Source: a virus. From it: a DNA stretch of 45,270 nt. Both the position numbers and the translations under genes were made by a program. The stretch lies in the IMG/VR virus record IMGVR_UViG_3300010885_007319, positions 1-45,270 of that record. One strand, written 5' to 3'. Below the pieces are notes generated by a model that saw only the letters and a list, made by a program, of their open reading frames with translations, searched no databases and had not been told where the DNA came from. Below are positions 35,406 to 41,326 of this stretch, piece after piece (within the stretch, counting starts at the first letter, position 1; each line of letters starts with the position of its first letter).

Positions 35406-36419
35406 ATGCCCTTGTTTAAAAAGGTAGCGTGTTTTACCGATATTCACTATGGCCTAAAGTCCAATAGTACAACACACTTACGTGATTGCGAAGAATTTGT
35501 AGATTGGTTTATTGCAGAAGCTCAGAACGCAGGTTGCGAAACTTGTATTTTTCTTGGCGACTGGAGCCATAACCGAAATAGTCTAAACTTGTTTACGCTA
35601 GATAGCAGTTTACGCTGTCTAGAAAAACTAGGTGCAGCATTTGAACAGTTCTTCTGGTTCCCAGGTAACCACGATCTGTTCTATAAAGACAAGCGTGATA
35701 TCCATAGTAGTGCGTTTGGACGCCATATTCCCGGCGTAACTGTCGTGGATTCTATCACCACTCTAGGCGATGTCACCCTTGTACCATGGTTAGTAGGCGA
35801 TGAGTGGAAGTCTATGAAAAACATTAAAAGCAAATATGTCTTTGGACATTTTGAATTGCCCAAGTTCTTTATGAATGCCATGGTACAGATGCCCGATCAC
35901 GGTGAACTCAGAGCCGAAGACTTTACTAGTCCAGACTACGTATTCAGCGGACACTTCCATAAACGTCAAACCAACAACAAAGTACACTATATTGGAAATG
36001 CATTTCCGCACAATTTCTCAGATACATGGGACGACGATCGAGGAATGATGACGTTAGAGTGGGGAGGCGATCCCAAATACATCAACTGGCCTGACTGTCC
36101 CAAGTATAGAACTGTCAAGCTGAGTGATCTTATTGACAAAAAAGATGAGATCATGAAATCAAAAATGCATATCAAAGTCAATTTGGATATTGACATTAGT
36201 TTTGAAGAAGCTAATTTCATCAAAGAAACATTTATTAAAGAATACGATATCCGTGAGATCAGCCTTATACAAGATAAAACCAATTTAGATGGAACTATTG
36301 ATGACAATCTAGATGCCACCTTTGAAAGTGTTGATCAGATTGTGACAGAACAGTTGATCAATATTGAAAATGGTCAGTTTGACAAGAATACACTACTTGA
36401 AATCTATAATAATCTCTAA
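35406..36419 (+). CDS. gp47: Recombination nuclease subunit gp47 (Mre11/SbcD family)
   Basis: 337 residues; T4 gp47 is 339. With gp46 it resects DNA ends for recombination-dependent replication. All calcineurin-like phosphoesterase motifs are visible: D12-x-H14 (TDIH), GDWSH (51-55), GNHD (87-90), GHFE (147-150) and GHFHKRQ (182-188). AGGAG lies 8 bases before the ATG, so the start is firm. gp46 starts 6 bases after its stop, the usual arrangement for co-translation of the complex. Gene order gp55-gp47-gp46 follows the T4 core order. Confidence 0.95.
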   Translation: MPLFKKVACFTDIHYGLKSNSTTHLRDCEEFVDWFIAEAQNAGCETCIFLGDWSHNRNSLNLFTLDSSLRCLEKLGAAFEQFFWFPGNHDLFYKDKRDIHSSAFGRHIPGVTVVDSITTLGDVTLVPWLVGDEWKSMKNIKSKYVFGHFELPKFFMNAMVQMPDHGELRAEDFTSPDYVFSGHFHKRQTNNKVHYIGNAFPHNFSDTWDDDRGMMTLEWGGDPKYINWPDCPKYRTVKLSDLIDKKDEIMKSKMHIKVNLDIDISFEEANFIKETFIKEYDIREISLIQDKTNLDGTIDDNLDATFESVDQIVTEQLINIENGQFDKNTLLEIYNNL

Positions 36420-36425
36420 TACAGC

Positions 36426-38210
36426 ATGGCATTTAAACTCCGTAATATAACCGTAAAGAACTTTATGAGTGTGGGCAACCAGACTCAAGCAGTTGATTTT
36501 GACAAGCAGGCGCTGACATTGGTACTAGGTAGCAATCACGACCTAGGCGGTGATGACACAGGATCTCGTAATGGAACAGGTAAAACTACCATTGTCAACG
36601 CATTGAGCTATGCACTGTATGGACAAGCGCTGACCAACATTAAAAAAGAAAACTTGATCAACAAAACCAACGGTAAAAACATGCTGGTCACTGTTGAGTT
36701 TGAAAAGAACAATACCAAATATCGTATTGAACGAGGTCGTAAGCCTAATGTTCTACAGTTATTTGTCAATGACAATCAATTAAAAACTGACGAACACGAA
36801 GATGATAGTCAAGGCGACAGCCGTGAGACACAAAAAGCAATTGAACAGATGCTGGAAATGTCCCACACAATGTTCAAGCACCTAGTTGCACTAAACACTT
36901 ATACTGAACCGTTCCTAAGTATGAAGGCAGCAGAACAGCGTGAGGTCATTGAACAGTTGCTGGGTATTACTTTGTTAAGTGAAAAGGCCGAAGCATTAAA
37001 AGTTCTAGTCAAAGAAAGTAAGGATCTTATACAGAAAGAAGAGTTTAAGATTGAAGGCATCAAAGCCGCTAACGAAAATGTACAGAAAAGCATCAACAGT
37101 CTAGAGATCAAGAGCTCCGCTTGGGAAACTAAGAAAGAAAATGATATTGAGGGCCTAGGTCGTGCTATGATGCGGCTGGAGAATGTTGACATTGAAACTG
37201 AACTGTCTGCACACCTACAACTTAAACAGTGGACTGATAACAATCTTAAAATCAATAACTTAAACAAACAGAAGGCTACTCTAGAATCAGCAATGAGTCA
37301 ATCTGAGAGAACTGTTAACAAATATAAAACAGAACTAGAAAGCCTAGCAAATAAAACATGTCACGCTTGTGAACAAGAGCTACACGATCATAAACATGAG
37401 GAAATGACCACTACTGCTACTCAACATTTTGAAGAAGCATATGATTATTTTCAAAAGATAAGTGCTCAACTTAAACAAGTTGTTGAAGAAGTTGCGGCAA
37501 TTGGAGAACAGCCGCATCGTCCCCAGACATTCTACGAAACAGAAGCCGAAGCGCTAGGGCATAAGAACAATTTAGACGGACTTGAAAAAAGTTTAACTGC
37601 TAAAATTGATGAATCAAATCCTTACCAAGAACAGATTGCAGAACTTAAGAAGACTGCTATACAAGAAATCACATGGGACCATATTAATGGATTGACCAAA
37701 GTCAAAGACCATCAAGAATTCCTGCACAAACTGCTGACCAACAAAGATAGCTTTATCCGTAAAAAGATCATTGATCAAAATTTAAACTACTTAAACAAAC
37801 GGTTGGGTTACTATATTGACAAATTGGGATTGCCACATCGTGTTATATTTCAAAATGACCTGTCAGTTGAAATTACTCAACTGGGACAGGATCTAGATTT
37901 TGACAATTTGTCTCGAGGTGAGCGCAATCGGTTAATTTTATCTATGAGTTTTGCATTCCGTGATGTATGGGAAGGACTGTATCAAAGTATTAATTTATTG
38001 TTTATTGATGAGCTAGTCGATGCAGGTATGGATGCCGCAGGTGTGGAAAGTGCTCTAGCGGTCCTAAAAAAGATGGCACGAGAACGCAATAAGAATATAT
38101 ACTTAATATCACACAAGGACGAATTGGTAGGTCGTGTAAACAATGTTCTACGAGTAATCAAAGAAAATGGTTTTACTTCTTATGCAAACGATGTAGATTA
38201 TGTCGACTGA
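36426..38210 (+). CDS. gp46: Recombination nuclease ATPase subunit gp46 (Rad50/SbcC family)
   Basis: 594 residues; T4 gp46 is 560. Walker A is NGTGKTT (49-55) after a longer-than-usual loop (LGSNHDLGGDDTGSR). Residues about 170-440 form the coiled coil, with a zinc hook CHACEQ (C312 and C315). The ABC signature is LSRGERNRLIL (about 494-504) and Walker B is NLLFIDELVDAG (about 524-535). The C-terminal ISHKDELVGR is the switch region. All hallmarks of Rad50-like SMC nucleases are present. It overlaps the next gene by 11 bases. Confidence 0.95.
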   Translation: MAFKLRNITVKNFMSVGNQTQAVDFDKQALTLVLGSNHDLGGDDTGSRNGTGKTTIVNALSYALYGQALTNIKKENLINKTNGKNMLVTVEFEKNNTKYRIERGRKPNVLQLFVNDNQLKTDEHEDDSQGDSRETQKAIEQMLEMSHTMFKHLVALNTYTEPFLSMKAAEQREVIEQLLGITLLSEKAEALKVLVKESKDLIQKEEFKIEGIKAANENVQKSINSLEIKSSAWETKKENDIEGLGRAMMRLENVDIETELSAHLQLKQWTDNNLKINNLNKQKATLESAMSQSERTVNKYKTELESLANKTCHACEQELHDHKHEEMTTTATQHFEEAYDYFQKISAQLKQVVEEVAAIGEQPHRPQTFYETEAEALGHKNNLDGLEKSLTAKIDESNPYQEQIAELKKTAIQEITWDHINGLTKVKDHQEFLHKLLTNKDSFIRKKIIDQNLNYLNKRLGYYIDKLGLPHRVIFQNDLSVEITQLGQDLDFDNLSRGERNRLILSMSFAFRDVWEGLYQSINLLFIDELVDAGMDAAGVESALAVLKKMARERNKNIYLISHKDELVGRVNNVLRVIKENGFTSYANDVDYVD

Positions 38211-38517
38211 AAAAATGGATAGATATCGTGAGCTATATTCAAAATATATAGAGCACTCTGTAAATTTGCATAACTATCATCGAGTATTCATCAAGCATGT
38301 GGGATACGATACAGGATTAGCAGTTCGAAAAAATATTAGAAGTATGATAGAAATTGAGAAAGAATTAAAAAATCTTTGTAAAGAAGCATATTTTGAAAAT
38401 AAAGAAAACGTAAAAATTGCCAAACAGGCAGAAAAAGACAGGCTACTTGCAGAAGCCAAAGCCAATGCAAGGCCTCGAGGAAGACCAAAAAAGGAAAGAT
38501 CAAATGACAACAAATGA
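38200..38517 (+). CDS. Small basic protein with AT-hook-like end (105 aa)
   Basis: 105 residues starting inside the gp46 end (ATG 38200). The N-terminal part (MDRYRELYSKYIEHSVNLHNYHRVFIKHVGYDTGLAVRKNIRSMIEIEKEL, shown in pieces: YRELYSKYIEHSV, HRVFIKHVG) is helical. The C-terminus is strongly basic and ends PRGRPKKERSNDNK, which contains the core RGRP of AT-hook DNA-binding peptides. It may bind AT-rich phage DNA or accompany gp46/47; this is inference from one motif. No homologue is known to me with certainty. Confidence 0.7.
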   Translation: MSTEKMDRYRELYSKYIEHSVNLHNYHRVFIKHVGYDTGLAVRKNIRSMIEIEKELKNLCKEAYFENKENVKIAKQAEKDRLLAEAKANARPRGRPKKERSNDNK

Positions 38518-38698
38518 ACAACTACAACAGCAGGTTGCAGAATTCTTAGCTGAAGATGCAAAATTTACAGCAGGCAATGCCGCCGCAGGTACTCGTGCTC
38601 GCAAAGCATTGGGCGAAGTTGGCAAATTAGTCAAAGCTCGCCGCAATGAAATCACTGCTGAGAAGAATGCTCGCAAGGAAGCCAAGGCAGCAAAATAA
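38504..38698 (+). CDS. Small basic helical protein (64 aa), conserved in T4-like phages
   Basis: 64 residues from ATG 38504, with AAGGAA 8 bases upstream. The frame is open further upstream (to 38417) but that part overlaps the preceding gene and has no good site. The pattern FTAGNAAAGTRARKALGEVGKLVKARRNEI...KNARKEAKAAK is a Lys/Arg/Ala-rich helix similar to small T4-like cyanophage proteins I recall. It has the composition of a histone-H1-like or nucleoid protein, so DNA binding is possible. Overlaps the previous gene by 14 bases. Confidence 0.75.
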   Translation: MTTNEQLQQQVAEFLAEDAKFTAGNAAAGTRARKALGEVGKLVKARRNEITAEKNARKEAKAAK

Positions 38699-38701
38699 TC
38701 A

Positions 38702-39130
38702 ATGACTTGGACTTATCAAGGTCAAGTTGTAAATGAATTACCCGAGGACTGTGTGGGATATGTTTATCTTATCACTTGCACAATTTCGGGTCGCAAATAT
38801 ATTGGCAAAAAATTAAGTAAATTCTCTAAAACAACCTATAAGACTGTTAAGTTAAAAAATGGCACAAAAAAGAAAAAGAAAATTAGATCAAAGATAGACT
38901 CAGATTGGCGAGAATACTGGGGCAGTAGCCCTAATCTCCAAACTGATATAGACACCTTAGGCATAGACAAATTCACTCGAGAAATATTATACTACTGTAA
39001 ATCAAAAGCAGAAACATCTTACGTTGAAGCAAAAATCCAATTTGAAAGAAAAGTGTTAGAATCAGATGATTATTATAACGGCATTATAAATTGCCGTATC
39101 CATGGCTCCCATATAAAAAATAAAATTTAG
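38702..39130 (+). CDS. GIY-YIG-family-like nuclease (142 aa)
   Basis: 142 residues starting 3 bases after the preceding stop. The GIY-YIG core is present in degenerate form: GYVYLITCTISGRKYIGKKL (about 16-35) gives the first two strands, with RKYIGKK for YIG. Then comes a basic insert (KLKNGTKKKKKIRSK), DWREYWGSSPNLQTDI and the helix CKSKAETSYVEAKIQFERKVL with the conserved Glu. Known members of this T4-like phage family are homing-endonuclease relatives, but some are domesticated. No NUMOD motif follows the core. It is immediately upstream of the structured non-coding region, which is the reason for the finding on that site. Confidence 0.75.
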   Translation: MTWTYQGQVVNELPEDCVGYVYLITCTISGRKYIGKKLSKFSKTTYKTVKLKNGTKKKKKIRSKIDSDWREYWGSSPNLQTDIDTLGIDKFTREILYYCKSKAETSYVEAKIQFERKVLESDDYYNGIINCRIHGSHIKNKI

Positions 39131-39480
39131 GCACCTTAAGCGGTAACAAGCAAGCGTCAGCTAATATCGGACGCCCTGGACCAGGATCTCGGATCGCTGG
39201 GATGGAAATCTCTTGCCGCTAAGAGTACTCAATCACTATCCTTTACAGGACGAAGATCGCAAATTCGCCGCGGTTTGATTGTTTGAATAATAGAAAAAAG
39301 GCAAAATGAAGGGCTAGAGACGCCCTACGTAAGCAAGTATGTTAGTGTATATTTGTTTACCGCCGCTGGAATAAGACTGAGCTCGTGGTACAGGCCAACC
39401 GCCACTGTAACGCTCTAACACTAAGTGATATATGTTCAACTCGAATAATGTTTCTTTGCCCTGCTCGGGCAAAGTGTGAC
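39131..39480 (+). ncRNA. Candidate structured non-coding RNA, undescribed
   Basis: No open frame above 60 codons is present. The first 100 bases have 54 G/C, while neighbouring genes are clearly AT-rich. Stems I can pair by eye: closing helix 39135-39143 with 39216-39223 (one bulged A); GCGTC/GACGC 39154-39158/39170-39174; CCTG/CAGG 39175-39178/39182-39185; CAATCA/TGATTG 39230-39235/39276-39281 enclosing TCCT/AGGA; AGGGC/GCCCT 39310-39314/39322-39326; a 12-bp stem 39329-39340/39349-39360 with two G-U pairs, valid as RNA only on the + strand; and CTTTGCCC/GGGCAAAG 39454-39461/39467-39474. A near-late box TATAAAAA at 39112-39119 would start RNA close to 39125. It does not match tRNA, tmRNA or RNase P hallmarks. 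Ends are approximate. Confidence 0.6.
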
Positions 39481-39642
39481 TGAACAATCTGAATAATATT
39501 AATACAGCTTCGCTTATATCAGTATTTCATAAATAATCAACTATAAACAATTGCTCTGAGCGATTAGCGAAAGAGCATGTGAACGTAGTTCACATTAATA
39601 AGATAAATCATAAATAAAACACCAAGTTAGGACTTTCCTGTT
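39481..39642 (+). promoter_or_regulatory. Leader region with late promoters and hairpins, no gene
   Basis: The remaining 160 bases of the 39131-39642 gap hold CATAAATA at 39528-39535 and again at 39609-39616, both one base off the TATAAATA late box. Between them lie TGCTCT/AGAGCA (39552-39557/39572-39577) and an 8-bp stem ATGTGAAC/GTTCACAT with a GTA loop (39577-39584/39588-39595). No T tract follows, so these are not intrinsic terminators. They would be in the leader of the upstream start only. The nearer box is 27 bases from the next ATG. Confidence 0.5.
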
Positions 39643-40155
39643 ATGAAAATTAATGAACTAATCGTATTAGAAGAAACTCAAGTAGATGAGTTAAATCTTG
39701 CAGGTATGAAATCTGCTTTAAAGACCGGAGCTGGTGCGGTTGGCGGTGCTCTTAAGACAGGTGCACGGATGGCTGGTCAAGGAATTGTTAAAGGAGCTCA
39801 AGCAGTTGCTAAAAATGCACCTGCTATTGGCCAAGGAGTTAGCAATGTTGCCCAAGGGTTAAGTACTGCTGGAGTAGGACTGGTTAAGGGTGCAGGAGAT
39901 ATTGCTAGTCAAGCTGCTGGTGGTATTGGCCAAGCTGCCCTAGCAGGACTAGGCGGTGCAGTCCGTGGATATAAAACTGCTAGGAGTGGTGGCAAATTTA
40001 GTAATGCAAGTTGGGATACAGGAACTGCTAATCCTCCTAGTTCTTCCCCAATGGCACCTGCTGCTGGTAATCAAGAGCTAGATCAATTAAAAGCACAACT
40101 TCAAGCAATGGATCAACGTTTGCAAAAAGCAGGTATTGCTGAACGTAAATCTTAA
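39643..40155 (+). CDS. Gly/Ala-rich protein with capsid-targeting-like N-terminus (170 aa)
   Basis: 170 residues. The N-terminus MKINELIVLEETQVDEL resembles short leader peptides of T4-type internal head proteins (for example MKTYQEFI...), which the gp21 protease removes at L-x-E sites; an LEE is present here. Residues about 20-115 are a Gly/Ala-rich repeat of amphipathic helix (ALKTGAGAVGGALKTGARMAGQGIVKGAQAVAK...), with glycine-zipper spacing. The C-terminal part is a Pro/Ser linker followed by a helix QELDQLKAQLQAMDQRLQKA. So it could be an internal capsid or membrane-active protein packaged in the head; this is inference. Late-type boxes upstream support late expression. The stop overlaps the convergent gene at 40152 by four bases. 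Confidence 0.7.
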   Translation: MKINELIVLEETQVDELNLAGMKSALKTGAGAVGGALKTGARMAGQGIVKGAQAVAKNAPAIGQGVSNVAQGLSTAGVGLVKGAGDIASQAAGGIGQAALAGLGGAVRGYKTARSGGKFSNASWDTGTANPPSSSPMAPAAGNQELDQLKAQLQAMDQRLQKAGIAERKS

Positions 40156-40379
40156 AAGAAGGGCAGTCCGCTTTCTTTGGTTGTTTCCAAATTACTTTTA
40201 ATCAATTCAGAAACAATTTCTCGATCTTGAAAATCCATAGTAAACGCTTGTTCAATGGTTATAGCACCTCGCATAAACCACGCCATCTTGTACAGTTCTT
40301 CTCTTAAGGCTTTTGACTCTTTATCTAACTGACTAACCTCTTGATTAATTTCATCCAAGGTCATTGTCAAAAGCCTCAT
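40152..40379 (-). CDS. Small partner of gp26, possible tail-assembly chaperone (75 aa)
   Basis: 75 residues starting in an ATGA overlap with the gp26-like stop. The helix-rich sequence has KMAWFMRGAITIEQAFTMDFQDREIVSELIKSNLETTKESGLPFF, and I recall the same pattern (MAWxMRG..., ETTKxxGLPFF) in T4-like cyanophage proteins found after gp26. A tight pair of genes next to a tape measure gene is the usual setting of tail-assembly chaperones, such as gpG/gpGT of lambda or gp26/gp51 of T4. There is no -1 frameshift slippery site evident; the overlap is ATGA. Chaperone role is inference. Confidence 0.72.
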   Translation of the reverse strand: MRLLTMTLDEINQEVSQLDKESKALREELYKMAWFMRGAITIEQAFTMDFQDREIVSELIKSNLETTKESGLPFF

Positions 40380-41248
40380 TCGAAAAAATCTGAATTATTA
40401 AAATTAATGGGAACTTTGTACGATACAGGGGCACCTTCGGCCTGCTGTTCTTCTGTAGTGGTAAATTCTAAAGGTTTAAGATCGTTTGATTCTTTTAGAG
40501 TGTTCAAATGCTCTTGTAACGCTTTAAATAAATCTTTATCAGAATTTGCTACAAACTCAGCAATAAATTTCTTATCTGTAACTTCTGCATCTTGCGTAAC
40601 AATTTTAAAAATACTTTCTGACATTAGATCAATCGTAACATTAGTTAACTTGGTAAAACTTTCATTGAAAATTTCTAACTTACGTTCATCTGTAATACTT
40701 GCATCATTGGACATGTTTAAAATTCTATTGGTCTCAAAGCTCTTGATACTGGTCTGTGTCAAGTGTTTATAAGTTAATGGACGTACAAATACAATAAAGT
40801 CTGGACTAATAGCAACTTGCTCAACCCAATGGTTTCTTTGTTGCTGAGATAGTAGTATGCTTAGGTCAACATCAAAATCAACTTCTTCATTGATCACAGG
40901 GATTTTATGACTGAACGGCATCTTGTTACCGTAGGTTGCCATTCGAATTGCGATTAGTATTACATCTAAATCAATAGTGGGCATTGCCCATGCATTCTTA
41001 ATGTTAGGGACACAGCTCTGGATAACGTCGACCATGCTCTGTCCATTCATTAATGCATCTGGAGTTTTAAACAACAGCTCATCTCGAGCTGTCATTGAAA
41101 AAACAGGGAACTCACCGGTTTCTGTCATAGTCAAACTGCCCGGCGCCCAATAGTTTCCACCGCTGGGTAAGGTAATGTAAATCTTAGGTTGGCGCATGAA
41201 GCTGGCCAACGGGTTATTCATCTTGGGTTGAAAGGTAGTAGTTTGCAT
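40376..41248 (-). CDS. gp26: Baseplate hub assembly protein gp26-like
   Basis: 290 residues; T4 gp26 is 208. Diagnostic text: LASFMRQPKIYITLPSGGNYW, FPVFSMTARDELLFKTPDALMNGQSMVDVIQSCVPNIKNAW, and DLDVILIAIRMATYGNKM, matching the T4 baseplate hub/assembly family as I know it. The C-terminal part is helical and acidic. GGAGA lies 8 bases before the ATG, and a perfect late box (41292-41299) lies 44 bases upstream. It is transcribed away from the tape measure gene, with which it probably works during tail assembly. Confidence 0.82.
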   Translation of the reverse strand: MQTTTFQPKMNNPLASFMRQPKIYITLPSGGNYWAPGSLTMTETGEFPVFSMTARDELLFKTPDALMNGQSMVDVIQSCVPNIKNAWAMPTIDLDVILIAIRMATYGNKMPFSHKIPVINEEVDFDVDLSILLSQQQRNHWVEQVAISPDFIVFVRPLTYKHLTQTSIKSFETNRILNMSNDASITDERKLEIFNESFTKLTNVTIDLMSESIFKIVTQDAEVTDKKFIAEFVANSDKDLFKALQEHLNTLKESNDLKPLEFTTTEEQQAEGAPVSYKVPINFNNSDFFE

Positions 41249-41260
41249 AATTTTATCTCC

Positions 41261-41268
41261 GATAAATA
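41261..41268 (+). promoter_or_regulatory. Late promoter for tape measure gene (GATAAATA)
   Basis: GATAAATA, seven of eight matches to TATAAATA, 58 bases before the tape measure ATG. It faces the opposite-strand late box at 41292-41299, so the two transcripts would start within about 12 bases of each other and overlap slightly. Confidence 0.5.
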
Positions 41269-41291
41269 AACAATAGAGGTATTTCTATCTT

Positions 41292-41299
41292 TATTTATA
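41292..41299 (-). promoter_or_regulatory. Late promoter for gp26-like gene (TATAAATA)
   Basis: Exact T4 late consensus on the - strand, 44 bases upstream of the gp26-like start, with GGAGA in the leader. It is the clearest late promoter of the window and confirms the gp55 recognition sequence. Confidence 0.75.
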
Positions 41300-41326
41300 T
41301 ACGTACAAAATGGTGGATTTTAATCT

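Noticed and set aside
38417-38503. Longer form of the 64-aa protein starting at 38417
   Set aside because: The extra part overlaps the 105-aa gene in another frame and has no ribosome-binding site, while 38504 has AAGGAA.
39434-39442. GTTCAACTC as a tRNA T-loop in the non-coding region
   Set aside because: No acceptor, D or anticodon arm could be paired around it and no CCA or flanking 7-bp stem was found.
39131-39642. tmRNA, RNase P RNA or group I intron
   Set aside because: No tRNA-like ends, no tag frame, no RNase P conserved block, and no convincing P7/P3 core. Adjacent genes are complete, so there is no split exon. Kept as an open alternative only for a decayed intron.
40152-40379. Programmed -1 frameshift joining gp26 and its partner
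   Set aside because: The join is an ATGA overlap and no slippery heptamer is visible before the stop.
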